Source of the DNA: Ariolimax columbianus
Lineage: Eukaryota; Mollusca; Gastropoda; Stylommatophora; Arionidae
Length of the DNA: 64,000 nucleotides
Assembly (NCBI GenBank): GCA_036924085.1
Contig: JAVGWX010000002.1
Location: forward strand, 46,990,666 to 47,054,665
Reading direction: 5' to 3'
Each line of letters begins with the position of its first letter. The first letter of the stretch is position 1. Under the pieces are notes generated by a model that had not been told where the DNA came from, made no database searches, and was given only the letters and a program-made list of their open reading frames with translations. Both the position numbers and the translations under genes were made by a program. Shown here piece by piece: positions 35,335 to 46,619 of the stretch.

Positions 35335-35640
35335 GACAGCAGTCAGCTGGCTGCTTGCATCAGGGTCAGTGGCTCATAACTGTCCAAACGCTATTCTGTC
35401 TCCATGTGGGACTGGAAACTGACTGTAACCGTGCAGCCTGGCTAAGAGATTATAAATCGAAGTGGGAAGGCAAGATCAGTCACAACAACGGCATAATGAA
35501 ATCTGATGTGCCGGGCCGAAATACACAGATTTTGCAGCCACTCTGTATAATACAACACGTCACAAATGTACTTTTTGAGACGAAACCGAAAAAGGAGAAG
35601 AAAAAGAAGGAGGAGCAGAAAGAGGAGGTGGAGTAAGAAG
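35335..35640 (+). mobile_element. SINE-A, long form, with expanded purine tail
   Basis: The head CAGCAGTCAGCTGGCTGCTT is followed by GCATCAGGGTCAGTGGCTC, GTGCAGCCTGGCTAAGAG, TCTGATGTGCCGGGCCGAAA and CAGATTTTGCAGCCACTCTG. The 3' end is an AAAAAGGAGAAGAAAAAGAA tract of about 55 bp, continuing in GAAGAATAAGATAAAG. Confidence 0.85.
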
Positions 35641-36311
35641 AATAAGATAAAGTTGATGATGAAGATTTCAAAGGGATATGTATGTAATCGTGGAGATATC
35701 AGTGAAGATATCATAATTGGAGGGGATTTTGTTGAAGATATGTGCTCCAGTGGGAGCTCAAGTGTTAGATTATCTGGCATATGGATTCACATATCAATCA
35801 TTGATATGCATTGGCAAGAGACAAGATTTTGCGGTAGCTACGGTAGTAAATATTCAGACATTGATTGAAATAAGTATTGCTAACCTGCAACGAGTGAACT
35901 CTCAGTGGATCTTTTCCTTGTATTCTGGGCAACCTATTACACGCTCGCCTTCAACATGTCTGACACATATAACCCGCACATACACACTACCCATCCCACA
36001 ACAATCATTCACATTCACTGAAGTCTGGCTCGTTTAAACTCTCATGTGCAATAACTCAGGACCAAAATATTTATGAGCGTGCCTGCCTACGCGTTGGACG
36101 CAGTTTTCGCATTTGAGGGCCGGCATTTGAAGATTTGGCTTGTGGTGTCAGGAATTAACCTGCATCTACACGAGCTAATCAATAACATATACATATCAAG
36201 AGAGAAGCGCAACTTTGTTAGAGGAAGGCTTCTCTCTCTCGTATCGTCGTTATCGTCACTTCTACGTATTTATTTAGGCTTCTCTTGTTTTCGGTCTCAA
36301 GTAATCACATC
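35641..36311. other. Unassigned intron sequence
   Basis: Plus-strand frames at 35717-36037 and 36073-36333 have no recognisable domain, and I do not call them genes. Confidence 0.4.
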
Positions 36312-36480
36312 TATTTCGAATGTGTCGGATTGAAAGGTGCAAATATCGCAGTCAATCTGTAAACTAGCGACACGGCGCATTCCGTTTTCCGGACTACATC
36401 CTGCTACTTGCAAAGCCCTGTCCAGGACTTGGTAGCGGGAGATTGAGAACGAACGCAGAAGAAAAAAAGAAGAAGAAGAT
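36312..36480 (+). mobile_element. SINE-A, short form
   Basis: It contains GTGTCGGATTGAAAGGTGCA, AATATCGCAGTCAATCTG, TAGCGACACGGCGCATTCCG, ACTACATCCTGCTACTTGCA and GAGATTGAGAACGAACG, ending in AAAAAAAGAAGAAGAAG. TAGCGACAC and ATCCTGCTACTTGCAAAG are shared with the other short copies, not with the long ones. Confidence 0.88.
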
Positions 36481-37769
36481 ATATATTTCACTCATGGCAG
36501 TCTGTCCAAGGCACCTGATGTCTTAAGCACAGCCAAGCAACAACTAAATCGTATGCCTGAGATACAATGGCTCAGACGTCATTGTACTACGCCCAGCTCG
36601 TCTTATTTTTGTTAGTGACATTTGGTGACCAGTCCCATTTATGCTCAATTAGATACCTATTTAGACTTCCGGTAAGATGGCGACCAAGCAACAGCTGCTC
36701 TCATAGTCTGCGATTTTCGTGTGGTTTGTTCGTTATAATTAATGTATGGATCGCATTGTTATGTGGCGATCATTTTCTAGCACGTACTACGCTATTCACT
36801 GGAGGCCTAAGTGTGTAATTTTTCCTCGGAATTCGGAGAAAACACGATCTGTTCTGCATGTGTTGTAGAATACACGTTGTTGAATAGGACATCACTACAT
36901 ATTGCGCGCGCACCGTCCTTGGTTGGTGTGCACGACCTACTTGGAAATTGCGTTCATTTTCATCGTATGCCACGAGAGATAGTTAACCGAACAAAAAGAA
37001 GAGCCGAAAGTAGAAGTAGACTGAAAAGGCGTACAATTCTCAGTCTAGCTGTGAAGTAAGAAACCAACCTACTTTAGGCTTGAACACACACAAAAAAACT
37101 AACAAAGAAGGAAGAGGTGTCCAGATGGGGAGTGAACATGATTCTTTTGTCACGCGAGAGAACCAGAAACGCAACATTACCACTGTCACATAAATGCTTG
37201 CTGTCTTATTATCATTGGTGTCAGGCCTGATGGAAAACAAAAATGAAAAAGCACTCTCCAGACATCTGGAACCAATTTCAATCAGCACTCGTCCATTACA
37301 CTGCACGTTTACAAACAAGAGATAAGAAGACACGCCGAGATATTCTCTTCACAACAGGGAACCCTACACCAACTTCAAAGGGCGCCTCGTATTTCAAACT
37401 CCAACCAGAATGTCTCCCGTTTCATAGCTAACCACGTGAGATTCGAACAACAAACTGCCTGATTACGTATGAGGGACCGTCAAAGTCAAACAATTAGACA
37501 ACAATAGAATAGATCTATCAACTATCATTACAATGTTTGGTACTTGTCGGTTTATTCACCTGAATTCAAATGTATCCATAACAGTACCCGAATAAAAACA
37601 CAAAAAAGGTCATTATTAATCATATTGCAAGATATACTACATTGAAACAACAGAAACCATCCAAGGAAAATCGAGACCAAAATTATTCAATGTTTTAAAC
37701 AGAAAATACTAATTCAGATATTTAACATACATCTATTACATTATTTCACAACAGTGTTGGAATCATTCA
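36481..37769. other. Intron sequence without a recognised gene
   Basis: Several plus-strand frames of 60-83 codons follow the motif pair at 36660, but none has a domain I know. Confidence 0.4.
36660..36690 (+). promoter_or_regulatory. Possible ETS-YY1 core promoter motif pair
   Basis: ACTTCCGGTAAGATGGCGAC places an ETS/GABP-type ACTTCCGG directly before a YY1-type AAGATGGCG. This pairing is common in housekeeping promoters of animals. The implied transcription runs on the plus strand, antisense to the host gene. The ATG within it opens a frame of only nine codons (MATKQQLLS). It may be chance, a promoter for an antisense RNA, or a processed-gene remnant. Confidence 0.25.
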
Positions 37770-37783
37770 CATATTCACTATAC

Positions 37784-38800
37784 TTCTTCTTCGTACGCAG
37801 TCAGACAGTAACCATTATTTTTTTCGAAAAAAGCAGCCGTCATCATGAGGCTGTCGACACTGCCATAGAGCTTGTCTAGTGTTGCCACTGGTGATGGCCA
37901 CATCTGCTCTCTCTGATCCTCGTATGTCGGGCAGTTTTGCAGCAAATGCTCAGCGGTCATTTTGCCGGTACCACACGGGCATTCGTCGGTGCCACCTATC
38001 TACAATTTGTTGAATAGGTGGTACCTGAGTCTATTGTGGCCAGTGCGAGTTCTGAAGACCACGACCTGCTCTTTTCTGTTCAACTGGTAATAGGCATCGT
38101 TTTTAGTGTAGCCAGTATGTTCGGTTTCCCATTTGGTCATGTATCTAGCTCTAATAAGCCGTTTTGACTCTTCGTATGTAATACTAGTATCAGGTTGTGG
38201 TAGTTTTGCACCTTCTTTTGCCAGTCTGTCTGCCTCCTCGTTGCCTTGGATGTTGCAGTGAGATGGAACCCACTGCACCACTACTCTTTTTGGTGCGGCC
38301 TGCTGGCATAGTTGATAGAGTACTGCTCTTAATTCATTAAGTTCAGTATTTTTCTGGCTTTTCAGTGCTGTGGCTACGGCCAGTGCATCTGTAAGCAGGA
38401 CTATGTGGCTTTCATTCCTTTTACCTGTCACCATTTCTTCCACTGCCGCCCTCAGTGCCTCTGCCTCCGCTCTGAAATTGCTTGTGTATTTTTCAGTAGC
38501 GAATGACAGTGTTATTTTTCTGCCATTTGGTAGGCTCAGGAATGCTCCTGCCCCTCCGTTCTGTGTTGTATTTGTTACGGAACCGTCGGTATATGCATGG
38601 GTCCAGTCCATGCTTGGGTAATTTTCCGTAATGAAACTCAGGGTAATTTCTCTTCTTTCTTTTTCAGACTGGCAGTTTTTGTTTCCAATACCTGGTATAT
38701 TTTCTACCACCTCTGGAAATATATGCTGACTCCAGGTAGGTTTTCGTACAGTAGGGGTGGGCTTTGGTGTGGTTAGTGCGTTCATTTGGTCTTCGTGCAT
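37784..38800 (-). pseudogene. I-like LINE RNase H and carboxy-terminal tail
   Basis: The RNase H motifs are all present: THAYTDGSV (Asp), NFRAEAEALRAA (Glu), IVLLTDALAV (Asp) and WVPSHCNIQGNEEADRLA (His/Asp). The tail has DAYYQLNRKEQVVVF, TGHNRLRYHL and, after a stop at about 37999, ECPCGTGKMTAEHLLQNCP, a Cys/His-containing end. The domain removes RNA from the RNA-DNA hybrid in active elements. Confidence 0.9.
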
Positions 38801-39917
38801 CTTTGCTTTGGCTATTTCTGCAGTTTCTTCGCTTTAGTTTCCAATTTCCGAAATTGTTTAGTCTCTGGTGCATTGGGTGGTCAGTCAGTCTTCTGAGTTT
38901 CTCTGATTGCAGCTGGGCTCTGCAGTCTCTTCTGTCGGCCATGGATTGCAGTTTTGTAATCTTTTCAAGTTCTAAAATTGGCGTTGACTTCATGCCTTCT
39001 GTTATAACTCTCATGGCTTGGTTTTGGAGTTTGCTAACTTTATCGAAGTTCGCCTTTGCTGCTGTTGTCCATGCCGCAATGCCATACTCGAGAACTGGTC
39101 TCACTCTTCCAGTGTACAGTTTCTTTAGTATGCTTTCGTCTGCTCCCCAGCATGTGACAGCAAGTTTCCTCATGATTGCCATTCTTTCTCTGGCTCTCAT
39201 TCGGTTTCTCTCGATCTGACTTTTCCATGTCATGCGCCGATCAAATGTGACTCCCAGATAGTTTGGGTTGTCGTTTGGCTGAAGGTATTTGCCGTTTAGA
39301 CTTAATTTGGTGTTTTGGGGTTTGATTGATAGCGAGAATATTGTACATGTGGTTTTGTCCTCGTTTATTTTGACCAGCCATGAGTTCGCCCACTCTTCCA
39401 GCGATGTTAGGGCCTGCTGCATCCGATTTCTTGCTGTGGTGAGATTCTTTTCAGAGGTCCACATAGCCAGATTGTCTGCAAACATTGAGCTATGAACTCT
39501 TCTTGGTATATTCTCTATAATGTCATTTATATACACCAGGAAGAGTGTGGGTGACAGTACTCCCCCTTGGGGTACTCCCTGCTCAAGTGTCACCTTTTTG
39601 CTCATCTGCCCTTGTACTTGGACTCTGGCCGTTCTGTTTTTGAGGTAGTGGTTGATCCACTTGTACATTTTCCCACAAACATCACTTCTTCTTAGCTTGA
39701 CTCTAAGTCCATCTTTCCAGACTTTGTCAAATGCCTTTTCCAGGTCCACCCAGACCGCTACTGTGTGTTTCTGTTCCTGGTAGGCATCTTCTATTTCCTG
39801 GGCTATGAGGATGACCTGATCCTCAGTGCATCTGTGCTGTCTAAAGCCTGCTTGCTGTGGAATTAGTATCCGTTTTTCTTCCAGATGCCACATCAGTCTG
39901 GTGTTTATCATACGTTC
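38664..39917 (-). pseudogene. I-like LINE reverse transcriptase with mutated FADD
   Basis: Visible motifs are GFRQHRCTEDQ, VWVDLEKAFDKVWKDGL, EQGVPQGGVLSPTLF, and SSMFADNLAMW where FADD is expected, so the second catalytic Asp has become Asn (GAT to AAT). YLGVTFDRRMTWKSQIE follows. The last ~45 codons read out of frame past the join to RNase H. The FADN change alone should abolish polymerase activity; this is inferred from the known role of the two Asp residues. Confidence 0.9.
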
Positions 39918-40104
39918 CATATTCACTATACAATAAATGTTACTACATCGGTGGGTAAAAAACGTCAAATCGGGTTAATGAAACAATTTTGTTGCTGTGC
40001 GGCAGAGGTACTATTAGGGATACATTTTAATTCAGGTGAATAAACTGACAAGTACCCAGTGTTTATTCTCAATGCTAAGGTCCATCTGAAGATTATAGGG
40101 CTGA

Positions 40105-40465
40105 AGAGGGATCAAGATGCTGAGCAGCACATGAGCTGCAGTTGTCAGCGACCCATAGCTGACTGCTAGCGTCAAGGCCAGCGAACCAGAGCTGCCAAGA
40201 CCCTTCTACACCCCCATGCGGTGATCCTGGATAACAGGCTGCAGCAGGGCAGACTGGCTAAGGAGAAGAGATCGAAGAGGGAATGCTAACCCGGTACTCA
40301 AAAAAATGCTTACTGAAGTCGGATGTGTTTGACCGAAAGGTGCAAATATCGCAGTCAAGCTGTAAACTACGACACAACGCATTCCGTTCTCTGGACTACA
40401 TTATGCTACTTAAGCCCTTTCAGGGTTTGGTAGCGGGAGATTGAGAACGAACGACGAAGAATAAA
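40105..40465 (+). mobile_element. SINE-A, complete long form (reference copy)
   Basis: The order along the element is: GGGATCAAGATGCTGAGC (head), GCATGAGCTGCAG-like block, GCGGTGATCCTGGATAACAG, GGCTGCAGCAGGGCAGACTG, AACCCGGTACTCAAAAAAAT, GTCGGATGTGTTTGACCGAA, AGGTGCAAATATCGCAGTCA, ACACAACGCATTCCGTTCTC, TAAGCCCTTTCAGGGTTTGG and GAGATTGAGAACGAACG, with a short GAAGAA end. No pol III box or coding frame was recognised, so the origin of the head is open. Confidence 0.88.
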
Positions 40466-41039
40466 GGACGCTTGTCCCTATAGTCGCTGAGTATTGTGCA
40501 GACCAAGTTTTTAATTTGAACTCCGATAGAAAAATGCATACGCCTTACCGAGAATGTGAACGCATGCCGTCCTTGTCAATGACCGATACCCAAACTATTA
40601 AGCCAGCCACCCTTCAGACAATGAATCAACAACAACATCAAGAATGATATGGGGGAAATGAACACGAAAGAAACGGGAAAAGACACACAAAAAAAGTAAG
40701 AACGCAAGAAACAATAAAAATGAAGATAAGTAAAAGAACAAGCGGAAGATATTTAGAAGGAATCAAATATGGAAACCGACAAGGAGAAAAACAAAGACAG
40801 AAATAAAGTGTGCTCAGATGAACAAATGGGAAGAAATGTAGACAGAAAGAGTGCACGGAAGAAGAAAAGGAACGCCAGGTAGATTGACAGAAAACTGGCG
40901 AATAGATACAAGAACATGACAAATTGAAAGAAATAACTCAAAGAATAACCAAGCAAAAGACATACAGATAGTGTACTAAGATGAATAAAAGGAAGCACAG
41001 AATGCACAGAAAAACACCATTTTGAAAGACATAACAGCC
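40466..41039. other. Unassigned purine-rich intron sequence
   Basis: A/G-rich plus strand with many AGAAAG motifs. The minus-strand frames rich in Phe, Leu and Ser are compositional. Confidence 0.45.
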
Positions 41040-41345
41040 GGTACGCATCAGAAGATCAACGTAAAGGTCAAATGAAAGTATGCACAGAGGACACAATAAT
41101 TACACAGTAGCATGCGCAGACAAACAAAAGGGAAAATAACAGAAAGAAAGTGTGCACAGATGAACAAAAAGGAAGGATGGAGAGAAATAAATGCAATGAT
41201 GATCATGTAGAATGACAGACAGAAAGAACACAATGAAGAACAAAGGACAGATGGATAGAAATAAATGCAAGGATGATCATGTAGAATGACAGACAGAAAG
41301 AGCACAATGAAGAACAAAGGACATATGGATAGAAAGAAATAAAGT
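41040..41345. repeat. ~75-bp tandem repeat, three to four imperfect copies
   Basis: The unit contains GTAGAATGACAGACAGAAAG, CACAATGAAGAACAAAGGAC and ATAAATGCAAGGATGATCAT. The last two copies are the most alike. Confidence 0.85.
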
Positions 41346-41499
41346 ACGAACGATTAACTGAATGAAACAATAATAGGTAGAAGAGGCACGCTGAGAAACA
41401 AATGCACACAAAAGACGAATCTCATGTTAACATATTTTGTTTTAAACACGTAAATTGGAGTTCACACGTGTGTGGCATGTATGGCCATCTGTCTTCTTC

Positions 41500-41590
41500 T
41501 GCCTCTTCTTCATCAACTTTTTTTCCTTCTGTCTCTTTCTCTTCTTCTTCTTCTGCTGCTGCTGCCGATGATGAAGAAGAAGAGACATTA
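41500..41590. repeat. TTC/GAA microsatellite region
   Basis: CTTCTTCTGCCTCTTCTTCA and TTCTTCTTCTTCTGCTGCTG, then GATGAAGAAGAAGAG. It changes strand composition, so it can form a short hairpin. Confidence 0.75.
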
Positions 41591-41653
41591 GATATTCACT
41601 GTTATTTGTTTTTCCTACACTACATATATTACTGTTTCTGTGGCTATACTTTA

Positions 41654-42156
41654 TTCGACACGTGTTCAAATAAAACCGAACCAAACTGCAACAAGTTAAC
41701 ATGCGTACTATGAACATGATAACGTCACTTCTGGTGTAAACAGCACATACCAACCCTCAAGTGTGCCAAATTTCATTATCCTCCGACTTATAGTTTCCTC
41801 GGTAGTCCGTTGAATACATGGCGGGTGTGATACGGAGTCCGTCTTGAGTTGACCAGCGAGTGTGATTCTGATTCTAACAGCTGAAGGATGTCGACCAGTT
41901 GACATTCATCGCAAAATGCAGGCAGTGTTTGGTGACAAAAAGTGTGTCAAAGACAACAGTGAAGAACTGGACAATGATGTTTAAAAAAGGACGTGAGTTA
42001 ACGCAACAATATGCGCGTGACCTTTTCTCGGAAGATATTTCGTTAACTCGTGTCCTTCTTTAAACATCGTTAAACACCAGAAGTGGTGTATCATGCGCAT
42101 CGTACGTATGTTCACTTATTGCAATTTGGTCCGGTTTCATTTGAACACCCCTCGTA
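41654..42156 (+). mobile_element. Mariner-derived foldback (non-autonomous) element
   Basis: The ends are inverted repeats of about 80 bp. The left arm reads GTGTTCAAATAAAACCGAAC ... CACTTCTGGTGTAAAC. The right arm's reverse complement reads GTGTTCAAATGAAACCGGAC ... CACTTCTGGTGTTTAAC. Inside, 41840-41990 encodes a mariner transposase amino-terminal segment (TAEGCRPVDIHRKMQAVFGD), which breaks off. A second inverted block, GATGTTTAAAAAAGGACGTG at 41970-41998, is mirrored at 42043-42072 and sits directly against the right terminal repeat. The right half is therefore an inverted, internally deleted copy of the left half. The ends lie at TA-like sites. Confidence 0.82.
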
Positions 42157-43279
42157 TGTTACTGTTTCTGTTTCTTTCAGGGGGTAGATTACCATTACTT
42201 TCTGTACGTGGCGGAGCAGTCGCGCCAACAATTAATCTAGTGCCTCCTAAACTGGACTACAATTATTCTGTCATCACATTACAATGTTTGAGAGTTTGGA
42301 CAGCTGTCAGAATACAACGAGAGATGAGCGATGAGCGCATCAAAGCTGTATACAGACTGAATCCTTGATATCAAAGTGCTGGGCGACACCATATTTGGCT
42401 TCTAGGATTCCGGTGATGCGGCATCCGGAAAAACGGTAGAAAAAGCGGGATGAAGGTTGAACATAATGAGCACGTATACTTGAACACTTGAGAGCAGTAT
42501 TAATGTAAATACTAATATCGTTGTGTAACAATAATGTAAGCATACAATTGGTCTAATGCTAGAGTTGTTTTTTACGGCAGATGTATGGGGATCAACTCCC
42601 ATTACCAATCCATCTAGCTGTAAATGGGTACCTGACTTACTGTAAGGGGAGGAAAGGCAGCGCGCAAGCTGTGGTCTCGCACAATGACGTCTCTAACACC
42701 ATCCCCAGACAGCCATGTCTGGTATGAGACTACCTTGACCTTGACCAATGTTGTACACATAATTATTTGAGGTGTGTAACTTATTCACTTTACACACAAC
42801 AAAAAAAAACAACATACACAAAGATATTATAATCAGACTGTAAAATATATAAGATAGGTTTCCTGTTGTCGATGTTTCCTGCTGCCTTAACAACATATGC
42901 TTCACATTGGAATCAAAAAGTGAATGACAGCAAATAATCGAAGACGCTTTACTTTAAATAGGACCAGCTGCAATGAATTTCCTATGCTTCACATTGGAGT
43001 TAGAAAGTGAATGGAGATTACATGCCATACTGCTTGGCACACTTTTTGTTTACCGAATTTGCCCTCGTGTTGACAACGGGGTGGTTAGGTTGCTCTAGGT
43101 CAGTTGTTTCCAAACGTTATCTACGCGGGTCATATAATATATGTTATAACATTTTCGCAGGCCAAGGAAAGATTATGTGTTTCGTAAATGAAAGATTCAC
43201 TTTTATTTAGATCGTTTTGTGCCAATCAGTGTGGTATGATTCAGAGACAATACAAAAAACAAACAACTAACCACTGTTA
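42157..43279. other. Unassigned intron sequence
   Basis: The block TTACTTTCTGTACGTGGCGG at about 42191-42212 is shared with dispersed family E. A near-duplicate phrase (ATGCTTCACATTGGAATC and ATGCTTCACATTGGAGTT) occurs at about 42900 and 42985. No gene was seen. Confidence 0.4.
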
Positions 43280-43845
43280 TCGGAGATCAGATCAGAACTG
43301 GGAAAACTCCAGAGATCCTCAACAATAGCGCTCAAGTGGCTACCCTCCCATTGCGGAATCAAGGGAAACGAGAGAGCTGATGCTCTGGCAAAAGATGGCA
43401 GCAAAAAGGCACAATTTAATCATCGAGTACCATACAGAGACATCAAGAACATCATCAGAAATCAATATACACACCAATTGAGAGAAGACAGAAACATAAG
43501 CAGTACACCAGACCCAATTCACTATCTCAAAAGAAATCAACAAACTACCTTATTTCGCCTGAGAACTGGACACTGCAGACTGCTAGAACATTTGTACCGA
43601 CTGAAGATCTCACACATCGATGAGTGCCCATGTAGAACAGGATGCCAGAACCCTGAGCATATTCTACAAGAATGCCCAATCTATAGGGAAATGAGATGCC
43701 AGACCTGGTCAGAGGGTGCGGAGCTGAGACAATAGCTGTGGGGCAGCCGCTCCGACCTGGTGAAGACTACAGACTTCATCATGGCGACTGGCCTGCAGAT
43801 ATAGCATAACCAGAAGATCCTGAATGCAAAGAAGAAGAGGAGAAC
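43280..43845 (+). mobile_element. RNase H-bearing LINE, 3' fragment (plus)
   Basis: It reads IALKWLPSHCGIKGNERADA (His/Asp motif), then LKRNQQTTLFRLRTGHCRLL and DECPCRTGCQNPEHILQECP, a Cys/His tail, and stops at 43733. The 3' end contains AAAGAAGAAGAGGAG. The tail is open over 85 codons, so decay is moderate. It is related to 44165-44960 and 58440-58745, and differs from the 38-kb family. Confidence 0.85.
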
Positions 43846-44164
43846 AAAACAGACATGCAACAATTACAAAAACAGTTTCTTTCGTAACTAACAAATCATG
43901 GAGTTTTGCACAAGAACAATGGGAATGATGGAATTGCTTTTTTAATTTCAAAATAATTCTGAAATGAGGTTTCAGGCTTGATGTGTCAATTATTAGAATG
44001 AACTTTAAATTATCAGTTCACAGATTTGTTGGATAGTTGGACTGGACATACATCAATCATTTCTGAGAACGTTTCATCACACAGGTAGGTTGCAACAACA
44101 ACTGACACAAATCCCTTCAGATTCAGAAACCCTAAACAAGTTGCACACATGGATATTCTTCTGC

Positions 44165-44960
44165 GTCCGGGTTTTCTGATCATGCTCAATCTTCAGTCCT
44201 ATCGCCAGGATGAAGTCCATAGTCCTTTTCAGGTCTGAGCGGTGGCCCCATAGCTTTTGCTTCAGTTCTGCTCCCTCTAGCCTTGCCTAGCATCTTAATT
44301 CTTCGCGTTCGTGTGTCTGGACTCCTGTTCATTTGTTTGAGAGATTTGAGCCGATATAAGTGGCCCAGTAATCTGCAGTGGCCCGTTCTCAGGAGGAAAA
44401 TAGTGGTTTGCTGGTGCCTTTGTAGCTGGTGGAAGGGGTTTGGACTGTTACTCTCTACCATTTCTTTTTCCTATTGTATTTTATACTGACGGCGAATTGT
44501 AGTTTTAGCCTCCTTATATGGCGCTTTATGGGTGTATTGTTCCGTTGTTCCACCTGCTTTGGATAGTGCATCGGCTCTCTCGCTTCCCGTAATCCCACAA
44601 TGAAAGGGGAGCCACTGGAGTACGATCTTTGAGATCTTTTGTATGGCATTTACTTCTGTTCTATATGTGTTTTGTCCTCGTCTAGTGTGTTCTTTACCGA
44701 TTCGAGTAGTTCTTTGCAGTCTGTAAAGATCACCATCTTGGCATTTGTGTGAGCTTCCTATTTGGTGACAATTTTCAGTGCTCGAAGAAGTGCCATTGAT
44801 TCTGTCATAAAGCTAGAGGAGGTCTTCCCTGTTGGAAAAAACTTATGTGTTATTTTTCCATTATTTTGTCTTATGGATAAAACTGAATTAGATTTTCTTT
44901 TGGTACTTGTAGCATCCGATTAGAGATAAATAACTTCCATTTGAAACTGACCTGAGAGTA
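44165..44960 (-). mobile_element. RNase H-bearing LINE, 3' fragment (minus)
   Basis: The minus strand shows FMTESMALLRALKIV (Glu motif), MVIFTDCKELLESVKNTLDE (Asp motif), VLQWLPFHCGITGSERADAL (His/Asp motif, in which His is retained), then QQTTIFLLRTGHCRLLGHLY. It faces the copy at 43280-43845 tail to tail, about 320 bp apart. Several frameshifts are present. Confidence 0.82.
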
Positions 44961-45977
44961 CTTCAACAATGCAGTCAAATGGATTTTGAAGCACCTGTAA
45001 TTCATGTTTTTCTATCAAGATTTTAAAATCGTGCATGACATTACAATTATACTGTGATTGAAGAAATATTCATGGGAAATAATTAATTTGTTTGCTATTT
45101 AAAACAGAAAAATCTTGTAGCAGGTGTATAAAATCTTGTAGCAGGTGTATAAAATCTTGTAGCGGGCCGGATTTTGTTGCAGGTCGTAGTTCGAGAATAG
45201 TCTTTCTTAGCTTTTCTATCCCATGGGAGCCCTTGATTTAATTGTCACGCCTACATAGGAACTATCATATTTACAGAGAAAGGTATGTTTGTATGACTAG
45301 TCAATTGTAATCCTTCAGAAACAACAACTGCAAAAACAAACACAGTGTTTTGGCACAGGCTTCATAAAAGAGGTCAACTGTAGTGGTGGCTCTGTATTCC
45401 GACAAGAGCAAAAAGGAACAACAAATATCTAACAATAACTGTCTGTCTATGCTGTATTAATTGATTGGATTAACTTCTTTATAAAACATGCACATGTTTT
45501 GGCAATGACAGATCAAATCAGGTTACGAACAACCGTACATAAAGGCAGTACGTAGAGCACAACATACTGTATTTTAATTCCGCTCTAACAGGATTCCAAG
45601 ACCTCTGTCCACAAATGCAAAGTAAGTTGGGTTTGTTTACAATTTATTTTCAATCCGGATTACCAGCAGAATACTGCAAGGCCTTTCACGGAAACCTAGA
45701 TATCCGTAGTTCTTTTATCTTCGGTCAATCGCCCAACGCATGCATATGTTTCGCGAATTGATCAACATAATTTACTTCCGGGTTGTTTGGTGACAAATAA
45801 CTTTGGCACTAAATATTGTTGTATTCTTGTCGGAATATTATCACTTTCTATCTGCTCCACCAGTACCAGTCGTTATGGCTTTATTTATTTCTATATGGAT
45901 TGTTACTGGTGACTGAAGAAGTCATACATTCTGAAATTCTTAGCAACTCAATTTTCCTCCTGATTTCAATGTTAAAT
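44961..45977. other. Unassigned intron sequence with a small triplication
   Basis: AAAATCTTGTAGCAGGTGTA is repeated about three times at 45110-45165. The CAACTGTAGTGGTGG block of family F lies at about 45373-45390. No gene was seen. Confidence 0.45.
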
Positions 45978-46120
45978 AGCGGGTCGGCGTGGGCTAGTGG
46001 TTAAGTGATGAGGCTCACAAACCGGAGGTGCTGGGTTCGCTCCCCATCACAGTAACGGTCGTTATCCCGGGGAAGCAACCCTTTATGCAGGAGGAAGCAG
46101 ACCTTTACATAAAATGCATC
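45978..46120 (+). mobile_element. tRNA-derived SINE (SINE-B), truncated
   Basis: GGCGTGGGCTAGTGGTTAAG (A box) and GGGTTCGCTCCCC (B box with one change), followed by TATCCCGGGGAAGCAACCC and AGCAGACCTTTACATAAAAT. It breaks off about halfway compared with 20733-20972. Confidence 0.85.
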
Positions 46121-46619
46121 GTTCGTCTTCGACAGGACTAGGCATTCGATCTCGCCTTAATTGAGACAAGGGGATGCTAGAAACTTGTGAACACCCACCG
46201 TTTTGCGCTTTCCTTCGTTCGTTTCAAGAGAGACGTGGGTCTTACCTTTTGGCTATAGTAACTCAGAAAGTGATATATTAGTGCCTTATTTGCGTTTTTC
46301 TGCGGCCAAAAAGAATTTGCAAGATATATACATAATCCTGTTTTACGAGAGAAAAAATCCGCATTCGAACACAATCCTTGTCTGTTTGCATAAGTGGATG
46401 ACTACTACATGTCTCTGTTGTGATTTTTGTTTAGGGGGTATGACAAGCTCACTTTCTCACATCATGGTTTCCTAAACTGTACGGGAAAACCCGTTTACTG
46501 CTAGGTAGACTTGATGGAGCATGAGAGCTAACCTGGTCCCCTTTCCCCCGAGAGACTCTACTCAGAAACGCAACACTTACAGTACATGTATTATGTAACG
46601 CCGGCCTTACGAGATGTGT
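46121..46619. other. Unassigned intron sequence
   Basis: The plus-strand 90-codon frame at 46203-46475 has no recognised domain. Nothing else was seen. Confidence 0.4.

Larger units (their letters stand above)
37784..39917 (-). mobile_element. I-like LINE with RT and RNase H, 5'-truncated, 14-bp target-site duplication
   Basis: The 14-bp CATATTCACTATAC lies at 37770-37783 and 39918-39931 and brackets a 2134-bp insertion truncated inside the RT. The 3' end is GTACGAAGAAGAAG. Two long frames (RT, then RNase H) overlap with a frameshift near 38740. Smaller copies of the same family lie at 5679-6010, 7935-8290 and 56100-57045. The high integrity of the frames and the perfect duplication suggest a recent insertion. 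I class it as I/Nimb-like because RNase H follows RT; a tree would be needed to fix the clade. Confidence 0.93.

Noticed and set aside
36811..37059. 82-codon basic frame as a THAP-like or DNA-binding protein
   Set aside because: The Cys/His spacing does not fit the THAP consensus, and there is no supporting upstream exon.
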